NCBI RefSeq assembly: GCF_000519205.1
Contig: NZ_JAFB01000004.1
Span: 29,268-93,267 of the forward strand
From: Amycolatopsis taiwanensis DSM 45107
GTDB taxonomy: Bacteria; Actinomycetota; Actinomycetes; Mycobacteriales; Pseudonocardiaceae
DNA: 64,000 nt
Direction: 5' to 3'
Part shown: positions 1-11,568 of the stretch, in pieces
Numbering within the stretch: position 1 is the first letter of the stretch
How the letters are laid out: each line of letters starts with the position of its first letter
The notes under the pieces: generated by a model
Told to the model about the DNA's origin: nothing
Databases searched by the model: none
What the model saw: only the letters and a program-made list of their open reading frames with translations
Translations under genes and position numbers: made by a program

Positions 1-1513
<1,513 letters not shown>

Positions 1514-1598
1514 CCGGCGTTTACCACCATCGTCCCAGGTGAGCTGCGCCACCGTGCCCCCGGCCCGGGTCCGCGCCCGGCGAGCCTACGGTGGGCGC

Positions 1599-3044
1599 AT
1601 GGACACGATCACTCCGCAGCCGCGGCCCGCCTGGATCGCCGGCCGGCCCGAGCAGGGCGAGGGAACGCTCCTGGTCAGCCATCCCTTCGACGGCACCGAG
1701 GTCGCCGCCGTCGCGGTGCCCGGAACGGAGCAGGTCGAGCGTGCGGTCGCCGCGGCCGCGGCCGTGGCACCGGAGTTGCGGCGGGCGCCCGCGCATGTGC
1801 GCGCCGATGCGCTCGATCTCCTCTCGCGTGGCCTGGCCGAGCGCGCCGAGGAACTGGCCGAGGTGATCACCGCGGAGAACGGCAAGCCGTTCAAATGGTC
1901 GGAAGCCGAGGTCCGCCGCGCGATCTCGGTGTTCCGGATCGCCGCGGAAGAGGCGCGCCGGTTCACCGGCGACCTGCAACGGCTCGACACCGACGAGTCG
2001 GGAGAGGGCCGGCTCGCGATGATCCGGCGGGTGCCGCGCGGACCGGTGCTCGGGATCTCGCCGTTCAACTTCCCGCTCAACCTGGTGGCGCACAAGGTGG
2101 CCCCGGCGCTTGCCGTGGGCGCCCCGATCATCGTCAAGCCCGCGCCGCGCACCCCGCTGTCCGCACTGATTCTCGGCGAACTCCTCGCGGAGACAGGCCT
2201 GCCGGAAGGCGCGTTCTCCGTGCTGCCGCTCGGCAATGAGGAAACCAGGGCGCTGGTGGCCGACCCTCGGCTGCCGGTGGTCTCCTTCACCGGCTCGGGC
2301 CCGGTGGGCTGGGCGCTGGCCGAAGCGGCGCCGCGCAAGCACGTGGTGCTGGAGCTGGGCGGAAACGCGGCCGCCGTCGTACTCGGCGACTGGCCCGACC
2401 TGCCCGGAGCGGCGGCCCGCATCGCCACCTTCGGCAACTATCAGGCCGGACAATCCTGTATCGCGGTGCAGCGGGTGATCGTGGAGCGCTCGGTCGCCGA
2501 CGAATTCGTGCCCGCGCTCGTGTCCGCCGTGGCGGCGCTGAACACCGGCGACCCGTACGACACCGGTGTCGATGTCGGCCCGGTGGTGGACGAAGCCGCC
2601 GCGAAGCGGATCATGGACTGGATCGCGGAGGCGGTGGCCGGTGGCGCGAAGGTTCTCACCGGAGGCACGAGGGAAGGCACGAGCGTCGAGCCGACCGTGC
2701 TCACCGACGTCCCGCCGGATGCCAGGGCGTGGGCGGACGAGATCTTCGGGCCGGTGCTCGCGGTATCCGTTGTGGACAGTGCGGATGAGGCCCTGGCGGC
2801 GGTCAACGCGTCGGCGTTCGGTCTGCAGGCCGGCATCTTCACCCGCGATCTCCCGCTGGCGTTCCGGGCTTCCGCGGAGCTGGAGGTCGGCGGGGTGATC
2901 ATCGGCGACGTGCCGTCGTACCGGGCCGATCAGATGCCCTATGGCGGGGTGAAAGGTTCCGGCGTCGGCCGCGAAGGCGTGCTGGCGGCGATGCGCGACC
3001 TCACCGAGGACCGGGTCACGGTGTTCGCCGGGATCGACCTATAG
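1599..3044 (+). CDS. NAD(P)-dependent aldehyde dehydrogenase family protein
   Basis: Soluble aldehyde dehydrogenase of 481 residues, the usual family length, oxidising an aldehyde to its acid. Visible landmarks are the cofactor-binding SPFNFPLN near residue 154, SFTGSGPVG near 229, the general base Glu252 in LELGG, the nucleophile Cys287 in YQAGQSC, EIFGPVL, and the C-terminal MPYGGVKGSGVGREG. The ATG at 1599 was chosen because the N-terminal domain begins there; the frame is open further upstream but overlaps the divergent guaA start. The substrate cannot be read from sequence; succinate semialdehyde, glyceraldehyde-3-phosphate (non-phosphorylating) or other aldehydes are possible. The stop overlaps the convergent choD stop by 6 bp. 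Confidence 0.9.
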   Translation: MDTITPQPRPAWIAGRPEQGEGTLLVSHPFDGTEVAAVAVPGTEQVERAVAAAAAVAPELRRAPAHVRADALDLLSRGLAERAEELAEVITAENGKPFKWSEAEVRRAISVFRIAAEEARRFTGDLQRLDTDESGEGRLAMIRRVPRGPVLGISPFNFPLNLVAHKVAPALAVGAPIIVKPAPRTPLSALILGELLAETGLPEGAFSVLPLGNEETRALVADPRLPVVSFTGSGPVGWALAEAAPRKHVVLELGGNAAAVVLGDWPDLPGAAARIATFGNYQAGQSCIAVQRVIVERSVADEFVPALVSAVAALNTGDPYDTGVDVGPVVDEAAAKRIMDWIAEAVAGGAKVLTGGTREGTSVEPTVLTDVPPDARAWADEIFGPVLAVSVVDSADEALAAVNASAFGLQAGIFTRDLPLAFRASAELEVGGVIIGDVPSYRADQMPYGGVKGSGVGREGVLAAMRDLTEDRVTVFAGIDL

Positions 3045-4793
3045 CCGCAGGGCCGTCGGGGCACCGTCGGGAACGGCCGGTTCCTTCGGCGCGACCGGGT
3101 CCAGCCGGCGGTAGCCCGCGGTCTGGTCCGGGCGCGGATCGGCTTCGCCCTTGTTCGGCCACAGGGAGAACGCTCGCTCGGCCTGGGCGGTGATGGTGAG
3201 CGCCGGGTTGACACCGAGGTTCGCACTGATCGCCGTACCGTCCACAACGGACAGCCCTGGATAGCCGAACACCCGGTGGTACGGGTCGATGACGCCCTCC
3301 GAAGCGTTCGCCCCGATCGGCGCGCCGCCGATGAAGTGCGCGGTCAGCGGGATGTTGAAGATCTCGCCCCAGGTGCCACCGGCCACGCCGCCGATGTGCT
3401 CGGCCGTGCGCAGGTTCGCCCGGTGCCCGGCCTCGATGAAGGTGGGATTCGGCTCGCCGTGGCCCTGCTTCGAGGTGTACCGGCGGCCGAACAGTCCTCG
3501 CCTGGTGAAGGTGGTGATCGAGTTGTCCAGGCTCTGCATCACCAGCAGGATGACCGTCCGCTCGCTCCACCTGCGGCTGTTGAGCAGGGACACCGTTTGC
3601 CGCGGGTGCCTCGCGACGAATCGCAGGGCCTGGACCCACCGCGGCACTGCCGAGGCGCCATCCGTGGCGATGGTCTGCAGCAGGCTCATCGCGTTGCTGC
3701 CCTTGCCATAGCGCACGGGCTCGATGTGAGTCGTCTCGTCGGGATGGATGGACGACGTGATGGCCACGCCCCGGCTGAAATCCCGGTCGGGGTCGACCGT
3801 GCGCCGGGCGGCGCCGATGATCGCCTCCGAGTTGGTCCTGGTGAGCTCGCCCAGCCGCGGTGACAGCCGGGGCAGCGCGCCGGTGTCCCGCATCCGGTGC
3901 AGCAGACGCTGGGTTCCCCAGGTGCCGGCGGCCAGCACGACCTTCTCCGCGGTGAGCGTTCGCCGGCACCGCGACGACGAGCTGCCGGTCCGGCGGATGT
4001 CGACCTCGAACCGGCCGTCTCCGTGCGGCCGGACGGCGGTGACCGTGGTCATCGGAATGACCTTCGCGCCGCCGCGTTCAGCCAGGTAGAGATAGTTCTT
4101 GACCAGGGTGTTCTTCGCGCCCACCCGGCAGCCGGTCATGCACGACCCGCATTCGGTGCAGCCGGTGCGCCGGGGACCCACGCCGCCGAAGTACGGATCG
4201 TCGACGGTCTCGCCGGGCTTGCCGAAATACACCCCGACCGGCGTCGGGCGAAAGGTGTCCGCCACCCCCAGATCGGCGGCGACCTTGCGCATCACCTCGT
4301 CCGACGGCGTGATGGTGGGATTGGTGACCACGCCCAGCATGCGGCTCGCCTGGTCGTAGTAGGGCGCCAGCTCGGACTCCCAGTCCGTGATGTGCGCCCA
4401 CTGCCGGTCGGTGTAGAAGGGCTTGAGCGGCCGGTACAGCGTGTTGGCGTAGACCAGCGATCCGCCGCCGACACCCGCGCCGGCGAGGATCATGACGTCC
4501 CGGAGCAGATGCACGCGCTGGATGCCGAAGCAGCCGAGCGGGGGCGCCCACAGGTATCGCCTGAGGTCCCAGGAGGTCTCCGCGAACTCGTCGTCGGCGA
4601 ACCGGCGGCCCGCCTCGATGACGGCTACCCGGTAGCCCTTCTCGGTCAGCCGCAGGGCGGCGACGCTGCCCCCGAAGCCGGAACCGACAACGATCACGTC
4701 AAAGGGGTCTGAGGGCTTGCCCCCAGTCGGGGGCGTGGGGGCAGAGCCCCCACAGAAGGCAGAGTCAGCGGCGTTGCTGTTACCCGTGGTCAC
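3039..4793 (-). CDS. choD: GMC-family FAD oxidoreductase, ChoD (cholesterol oxidase-like)
   Basis: FAD-dependent GMC oxidoreductase; position beside guaB3/guaB2 and sequence type match mycobacterial ChoD (Rv3409c). The dinucleotide-binding motif VIVVGSGFGGS lies at residues 33-43. A distinctive cysteine cluster C-x2-C-x2-C-x3-C occupies residues 212-222 (GCTECGSCMTGC). The C-terminal FAD segment reads VVDGTAISANLGVNPALTITA. The annotated start is GTG at 4793. Residues of about 14-30 ([17 protein letters not shown]) are encoded by a copy of a GC-rich palindromic repeat that elsewhere in this window is intergenic, so the true N-terminus may differ or the repeat may have inserted in frame just after the start. 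Whether the substrate is a sterol is not shown by sequence. Confidence 0.85.
   Translation of the reverse strand: MTTGNSNAADSAFCGGSAPTPPTGGKPSDPFDVIVVGSGFGGSVAALRLTEKGYRVAVIEAGRRFADDEFAETSWDLRRYLWAPPLGCFGIQRVHLLRDVMILAGAGVGGGSLVYANTLYRPLKPFYTDRQWAHITDWESELAPYYDQASRMLGVVTNPTITPSDEVMRKVAADLGVADTFRPTPVGVYFGKPGETVDDPYFGGVGPRRTGCTECGSCMTGCRVGAKNTLVKNYLYLAERGGAKVIPMTTVTAVRPHGDGRFEVDIRRTGSSSSRCRRTLTAEKVVLAAGTWGTQRLLHRMRDTGALPRLSPRLGELTRTNSEAIIGAARRTVDPDRDFSRGVAITSSIHPDETTHIEPVRYGKGSNAMSLLQTIATDGASAVPRWVQALRFVARHPRQTVSLLNSRRWSERTVILLVMQSLDNSITTFTRRGLFGRRYTSKQGHGEPNPTFIEAGHRANLRTAEHIGGVAGGTWGEIFNIPLTAHFIGGAPIGANASEGVIDPYHRVFGYPGLSVVDGTAISANLGVNPALTITAQAERAFSLWPNKGEADPRPDQTAGYRRLDPVAPKEPAVPDGAPTALRL
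4704..4752. repeat. GC-rich palindromic repeat (family A), copy inside choD
   Basis: The block reads ggggtctgagggcttgcccc followed by a mirrored cggggg/agccccc half. The same consensus recurs at 41605-41655, in tandem at 46898-47096, and at 48355-48412. The conserved end is (c)aagggggtctg(g/a)gggcttgccccc. Both halves can fold into hairpins. This copy lies within the first 30 codons of choD and is read through in frame. Confidence 0.85.
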
Positions 4794-4820
4794 AGGTGCA
4801 GCCTAGTCAAAACCGCTAGG

Positions 4821-4907
4821 GCATGAGTGACCCGTTACTCCCCGAAATCGGCATGAACTCCTCACTCATGCCTGGACTTTCGGCATGGACGGACCACTCA
4901 TGCACGG
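4821..4907. repeat. Intergenic GCATGAGTG / CACTCATGC motif cluster
   Basis: Between choD and guaB3, GCATGAGTG occurs at 4821-4829 and its complement CACTCATGC at 4863-4871 and 4895-4903, with further GGCATGA and GGCATGG echoes between them. The outer copies extend to an inverted pair (GCATGAGTGACCCG against the CACTCATGCACGGG side). Function is unknown; it could be an operator, a hairpin, or a short dispersed repeat. Confidence 0.5.
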
Positions 4908-4908
4908 G

Positions 4909-6039
4909 TTACCTACGGACCGACAGGCCGACCTTCTGGAACTCCTTGAGGTCGGAGTAGCCCGTCTTCGCCAGTGCGCGACGAAGGGCGCCGAACAGGT
5001 TCACCGCACCCTCGGCGTCCGACGAAGGCCCGTACAGCAGGGTCTTGAGATCCACCTTGAGGTCGGGCCCGGCCGCGACCCGCGACCGCGGCAGCGAGGG
5101 ATGCGCGGCGGCCGCCGTCCAGTACAGGCCGTGTCCCGGCGCCTCGGAGGCCGCCGCGAGGGGCGCGCCGAGCATCACGGCGTCCGCACCACAAGCGATG
5201 GCCTTGGCGATGTCGCCGGACGACGTCATGCCCCCGTCGGCCAGCACGTGGACGTACCGGCCACCGGTCTCGTCGAGATAGTCCCGCCGGGCCGCGGCCG
5301 CGTCGATGATGGCCGTCGCCATCGGCACGCCGATGCCCAGCACGCGGTCGGTGCTGGTGATGCCCGGCGTGTACCCGTGGCCGACGATCACCCCGGCGGC
5401 GCCGGTGCGCATCAGGTGCATGGCGGTCCGGTAGTCGGCCACCCCGCCGGCGATCACCGGCACGTCCAGCCGGCCGATGAAGTCCTTGAGATCCAACGGG
5501 TCGTCGTCGCGGGCGACGTGCTCGGCGGACACGATCGTGCCCTGCACCACGAGGATCTCCACCCCGGCCGCGATCAGGTGCGGGGTGAGCTCGGCGGCGT
5601 GCTGGGGGCTCACCCGGGCGGCCACGGTGGCACCGGACTCGCGCACGGTCCGCAGCGCCTGGCCGAGCAGTTCGGGCTGCACCGGCGCCGAGTGCAGTTC
5701 CTGCAGCAGCCGCACCAGCGCGGTCGGATCCTCGTCCTTGGCCGTCTCGGCAAGCCGGCCGATCGCCGCCTCGGCGTCGGCGTGGCGGGCCCACAGGCCC
5801 TCCGCGTTGAGCACGCCCAGCCCGCCGAGCTTGCCGATCGCCACCGCGCTCTCCGGCGACACGACGGCGTCCGTCGGATGCGTCACCAGCGGCAGGTCGA
5901 ACCGGTAGGCGTCGATCTGCCAGGCGGTGGACACAACGGCGGACGAGCGCGTCCGCCGCGACGGGACGATCTCCACGTCGTCGAGGTCGTACGCCCGCCG
6001 CGCGGTACGCCCCATGCCGATCTCGACCAGATCCCGCAC
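4909..6039 (-). CDS. guaB3: GuaB3 family IMP dehydrogenase/GMP reductase-like protein
   Basis: IMPDH/GMPR TIM-barrel protein of 376 residues without CBS domains, directly downstream of guaB2 as in mycobacteria (Rv3410c). N-terminal MRDLVEIGMGRTARRAYDLD and the C-terminal FGALRRALAKTGYSDLKEFQ are typical of the GuaB3 subfamily. GTG at 6039 is the start; MRDLVEIGMG is the conserved beginning. The loop that carries the catalytic Cys in IMPDH (GPGSICTTR in the neighbouring GuaB2) reads GHGYTPGITSTDR, and the only cysteine in the protein is in KAIACGADAV. A conventional covalent thioimidate mechanism is therefore unlikely. Role in guanine nucleotide metabolism is inferred from family and neighbours. 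Confidence 0.85.
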   Translation of the reverse strand: MRDLVEIGMGRTARRAYDLDDVEIVPSRRTRSSAVVSTAWQIDAYRFDLPLVTHPTDAVVSPESAVAIGKLGGLGVLNAEGLWARHADAEAAIGRLAETAKDEDPTALVRLLQELHSAPVQPELLGQALRTVRESGATVAARVSPQHAAELTPHLIAAGVEILVVQGTIVSAEHVARDDDPLDLKDFIGRLDVPVIAGGVADYRTAMHLMRTGAAGVIVGHGYTPGITSTDRVLGIGVPMATAIIDAAAARRDYLDETGGRYVHVLADGGMTSSGDIAKAIACGADAVMLGAPLAAASEAPGHGLYWTAAAAHPSLPRSRVAAGPDLKVDLKTLLYGPSSDAEGAVNLFGALRRALAKTGYSDLKEFQKVGLSVRR

Positions 6040-6109
6040 GTAAAGATCCTTTCCTGCCGCCGATCCCGGCGGCCCGTTCTCGCCCGGTGACTCGACGCGG
6101 CCGGACAGC

Positions 6110-8200
<2,091 letters not shown>

Positions 8201-8305
8201 CTACGGATAACCGGAGCCGAGCCAGGCAGGCGCGCCCCCGTTCTCACGCATAGCGTGCACACCACGAATGCGGCCGGTTTCACCGGCCGCATTCGTGGGC
8301 TCGGG

Positions 8306-9229
8306 TCAGTTATCGCCGGAAGATTCGTTGTGGAACGGTGCGACGGGCCCGCCGCCGGCGCCCGAGGTCGTGTCCGAACGGCCCGCGCTCCCGCCCGCCG
8401 GGGGCTGGGTCGAGGTGGTGGGCGCCGAAGTTTCGGAACTCGGCGACGTGCTGGGCGTCGTCGTCGACGAGGGCGGCGTCGTGGTGGTCGTCGGCGTAGT
8501 GCTCGTGGGCGAGGCCGACGAGGACTCGGAGGACGCCGGCGGACTGGTGGACACCGGCGGCAATGTCACTTGCCCTGGGTTCTGCAACCGCTCGCTGAGC
8601 TGCCTGTGCTCGGCCATCAGCTGGCGCAGGTTGTCCTCCTCGGCGACGTCCTTCAGGTTCACCGCCGCCGCCGCGAGCGCCTGCTGGGCGGCGATGATGT
8701 TGCCCTGCGCGATCGCGATGCTGGCCTGCTGCAAATCGGTGCGGGCAGCCGAGGCCGCCTCGACCGAACGCGCGTGGTCGGCGTACAGCACCTTCGTCAG
8801 GCCCCACAGCGTGTCGCCGGGCTGCGCACTGCGCGCGGCGATGCTGGTGCCGGTGAACGCGATCGCCAGCACCGCGGCAGCAGCCGCGACCGGCACCAGG
8901 AGGCGACGCCGGCGGGCCCGCTTCCCGTGCCGCTTTGCCAGCGACGCGGTCTTCACCGTGGTGACCGCGGTGTCGGTGTCGACCAGTTCCGCCAGCGGCT
9001 CGCTGTCGATGTCCCGCCGCCACGCCAGCAGCAGCGCGTTGAGCTCCTGATCGCCGAGGTCGTCGGCCAGCTCGGGGTCGGAACCGCCGAGCGCGTCCAA
9101 CAGCGCCTCGTCGGCGTTGATCGCGGACAGGTCGGCCTCGAAGGCGGCTTGCGAGGCGCCCATGGTGTCGTCGAGCCCGAGCTTCTCGAGCTGATGTCTG
9201 ACCTCGTCGCGACTTTCGCGGTCGGCCAC
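8306..9229 (-). CDS. rsdA: Anti-sigma-D factor RsdA
   Basis: Membrane-anchored anti-sigma factor predicted to sequester SigD. The N-terminal cytoplasmic part (1-100) holds the sigma-binding segment around INADEALLDALGGSDPE. Basic RHGKRARRRR precedes one transmembrane helix (LLVPVAAAAAVLAIAF), and a long extracytoplasmic region follows, Ala/Gln-rich and then Ser/Thr/Pro-rich. Start GTG at 9229 follows the sigD stop directly (TGAGTG) with GAGGAGG inside the end of sigD, so translation is coupled. Corresponds to Rv3413c by position and architecture. Release of SigD presumably follows proteolysis of RsdA, as known in mycobacteria. Confidence 0.88.
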   Translation of the reverse strand: MADRESRDEVRHQLEKLGLDDTMGASQAAFEADLSAINADEALLDALGGSDPELADDLGDQELNALLLAWRRDIDSEPLAELVDTDTAVTTVKTASLAKRHGKRARRRRLLVPVAAAAAVLAIAFTGTSIAARSAQPGDTLWGLTKVLYADHARSVEAASAARTDLQQASIAIAQGNIIAAQQALAAAAVNLKDVAEEDNLRQLMAEHRQLSERLQNPGQVTLPPVSTSPPASSESSSASPTSTTPTTTTTPPSSTTTPSTSPSSETSAPTTSTQPPAGGSAGRSDTTSGAGGGPVAPFHNESSGDN

Positions 9230-9802
9230 TCAGGCCACCTCCTCAGACGCCAGCGCCTTGCGGAGTCGCGCGAGGGCGCGATGCTGGGCCACCCGGACCG
9301 CGCCCGGGGTCGAATCGACTGCTTCCGCGGTCTCTTCCGCGGATAGACCTACGACCACTCGGAGCACCACGATCTCGCGTTGTTTGTCCGGCAACACCTG
9401 AAGCAGTTGTGCCATGCGGCCGTTCAGCTCCCCCTGTAGGGCGTGCTGCTCCGGACCTATGCCCCGCTCGACCTCGTCGGGAATCTCCGCGACCGGCTCG
9501 GCCCGGTTACGAGCCGCCGCCCGGTGCGCATCGGCAACCTTGTGCTGGGCTATGCCGTACACGAAGGCCAGGAAAGGGCGGCCTTGGTCACGGTACGAAG
9601 GCAGAGCCGTGAGCACCGCGAGACACACCTCCTGAGCCACATCGTCTGCCGAAGCGAACGAACGCTCCTGCCGGCCAACCCGGGCGCGGCAGTACCGCAC
9701 CACAAGGGGACGAATCGAGGCAAGCAGCCGCTCCACCGCCTCGGGATCACCCTCGACGGCGGCGGCGACTGGCTCGTCCAGCCCATCCCCCACATTGGTC
9801 AT
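9230..9802 (-). CDS. sigD: ECF-type RNA polymerase sigma factor SigD
   Basis: Sigma-70 family factor of 190 residues from ATG 9802. Region 2 contains SADDVAQEVCLAVLTALPSY and PFLAFVYGIAQHKVADAHR; region 4 contains LPDKQREIVVLRVVVGLSAE followed by the recognition helix TPGAVRVAQHRALARLRKAL. The frame is open to 9865, but the ATG at 9802 (MTNVGDGLDEPVAAAVEGDP) begins the family-like part. Orthologue of Rv3414c by position next to rsdA. It presumably directs a stationary-phase or starvation regulon as in mycobacteria; its own target promoters were not identified here. Confidence 0.92.
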   Translation of the reverse strand: MTNVGDGLDEPVAAAVEGDPEAVERLLASIRPLVVRYCRARVGRQERSFASADDVAQEVCLAVLTALPSYRDQGRPFLAFVYGIAQHKVADAHRAAARNRAEPVAEIPDEVERGIGPEQHALQGELNGRMAQLLQVLPDKQREIVVLRVVVGLSAEETAEAVDSTPGAVRVAQHRALARLRKALASEEVA

Positions 9803-10010
9803 CGCAGACCACAGTCCCAGCGTTACGTGTAGGCGTACAAGAATGACGGCGTGCGACGTCCACATCCCTCACGCCGGTGATGCCTACCGTACCTTCCGGC
9901 CCCCGCCTCGCTGTTGCACGGTCGGCCCGGCGCGCCGCCTGGCGGTGGCGCCGGCGGCTCCGGCGGGGTCGGCAGAACCTTCATCGAACGACGGGCCTGC
10001 GGTTTCACGG

Positions 10011-10607
10011 TCAGGAAACGAGGCCACGCCGGAAGCCGTGCGCCACGGCCTGCGCACGGTCCCGCACACCCAGCTTGCGGAACAGCCGCCGGGCGTGGGT
10101 CTTCACCGTGTCCTCGGACAGGTAGAGCTCGCGGCCGATCTGGCCGTTGCTCTTGCCCTGGCTCATGCCGCGCAGCACCTGCAGCTCGCGCTCGGTGAGC
10201 TGGACGCCGGGATCCGCGGGCTGCCGCGGTGCCGGGACCGAGGTGCTGGCCAGAGTGTGCGCGAGGGCGGCGACGAGTTCGGGCCGGGACGCGTCCCATC
10301 GCAGGTACCCGCGAGCGCCACCGGCGATCGCCGCGGCGATGCTGCTGGCATCGTCGGGCGCGCCGAAGACGATCACGTTGGCCTGCGGGTTCGCGGACAC
10401 CAGCCGTCGAGTCGCCTCCACACCGGCCGGCATCGCGCGCTGGGTGCCGACGAGCACGACGTCGACCGGCTGCCGCGAGTACCGGGCCAGCAACTCGTCA
10501 CCGTGCGCTACACAGTCGATGCGACTGACACCGGGAACGGCAGACATCACGCGGGTAAGCCCTTCCCGAACACTGCGTCGGTCGTCGCAGATCAAGACCG
10601 TCGTCAC
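10011..10607 (-). CDS. LuxR/NarL-type regulator with degenerate receiver domain
   Basis: 198-residue orphan response-regulator-like protein. Residues 1-120 resemble a receiver domain, with the acidic pair Asp8-Asp9 in LICDDRRSVREGL. The phosphoacceptor strand reads DVVLVGTQRAMPAGVE with Gly54 where Asp is expected, and the conserved Lys position reads GYLRWDAS. Phosphorylation by a kinase is therefore unlikely. The C-terminal HTH is canonical: LTERELQVLRGMSQGKSNGQ, then SEDTVKTHARRLFRKLGVRD. Start GTG 10607 is preceded by AGGAAGG at good spacing. No sensor kinase is adjacent; it lies between sigD and a second regulator, suggesting a role in the same control block. Confidence 0.85.
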   Translation of the reverse strand: MTTVLICDDRRSVREGLTRVMSAVPGVSRIDCVAHGDELLARYSRQPVDVVLVGTQRAMPAGVEATRRLVSANPQANVIVFGAPDDASSIAAAIAGGARGYLRWDASRPELVAALAHTLASTSVPAPRQPADPGVQLTERELQVLRGMSQGKSNGQIGRELYLSEDTVKTHARRLFRKLGVRDRAQAVAHGFRRGLVS

Positions 10608-10727
10608 GGGGTTTCCTTCCTGCAGCCGGGTGACATTCCATATCCCCTATCGGACGCTTTAGGCCGCACCTTGACACGATCCGGTGGCTTTTTTTGGAAG
10701 ATCTTCGCTCGGATGTCCCAACGCACG

Positions 10728-11567
10728 TCAGACCGGTACCCACGCCGACTCACGAGCAAGAATCCTCCCCTCCGCGTCAGACCGTAGTAACACAGCGTGC
10801 AACACCGCGTCGACCCTGAATCGATACTGAGAAGCCGAGGGCCACAGCTGCCCGGCGAGCAGGGCGCCGGGCCAGGCCAGCGACCGTAACTCGAACTTCT
10901 CGGCCTCCGCCAGCGCCGCGGAAACGAGCTCCTCGGCGCGCGCCGGGGCGCCGGCGGCGATCAGGGCGGCGGCGAGCACGAGCTGCGACTTGATCACGTG
11001 CCGGCGGGCGCTCGCGGCCGTGGCGAGTTCGAGCGCCGCCTCCGCGGGTGCGCCGGCCGCCTCCGGCCGGCCGGAGGCCAGCTCGATCTCGGCCGTGACC
11101 CAGCCGGTCCGCACCCTCGCCCGCCAGCCGGACGCGAGCGGCGCGGCCGCGGCGAGCAGGCGGCGGGCCGCGCTCAGCCGGCCGGTGCCGAGGTTGTCGG
11201 CGGCCAGGCCGAGCAGGGCGTCGACGAACGCTCCGCGGCCGTCCAGCCCGTCGAGATCCTCGCCGCCCCCAGCGCCGGAGGCCAGCCGCAGCGCTCTGGC
11301 GTCCAGCCGCAGTGCGGCCGCGTGCCCACCGAGCTGGCGACGATGCGAAGCGAGCGTGGTCAGGGCCAGCGCCGCGAGGACCGGATCGGCTCCCCGGCCC
11401 AGCTCGCCGAGCCACGTCGCGGCGGCCGCGTAACGGCCCTGGGCACCGGACACGATCGCGGCCAGCAGCCTCGACCTCGCGGAATCCGGCGCGGCGAGCA
11501 GGACAGCAGCAGGCGCGAGCAGGTCACCGAACGCTGCCCGCCGCAGCTCGCCTTCCACGCCGGTCAC
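10728..11567 (-). CDS. Rv3415c-like Ala-rich helical repeat protein
   Basis: About 280-residue protein composed of Ala/Leu-rich helix pairs (ARSRLLAAIVSGAQGRYAAA, AALALTTLASHRRQLGGHAA, LGTGRLSAARRLLAAAAPLA), consistent with a TPR-like solenoid. Position between the sigma-D block and whiB3 and its size match M. tuberculosis Rv3415c. GTG 11567 lies one base after the stop of the upstream MerR-type gene (TAGGGTG), pointing to translational coupling; ATG at 11588, overlapping that gene by 20 bp, is the alternative. The larger open frame up to 12113 lies over the MerR gene and is not used. Probably binds a protein partner; function unknown. Confidence 0.75.
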   Translation of the reverse strand: MTGVEGELRRAAFGDLLAPAAVLLAAPDSARSRLLAAIVSGAQGRYAAAATWLGELGRGADPVLAALALTTLASHRRQLGGHAAALRLDARALRLASGAGGGEDLDGLDGRGAFVDALLGLAADNLGTGRLSAARRLLAAAAPLASGWRARVRTGWVTAEIELASGRPEAAGAPAEAALELATAASARRHVIKSQLVLAAALIAAGAPARAEELVSAALAEAEKFELRSLAWPGALLAGQLWPSASQYRFRVDAVLHAVLLRSDAEGRILARESAWVPV

Positions 11568-11568
11568 C

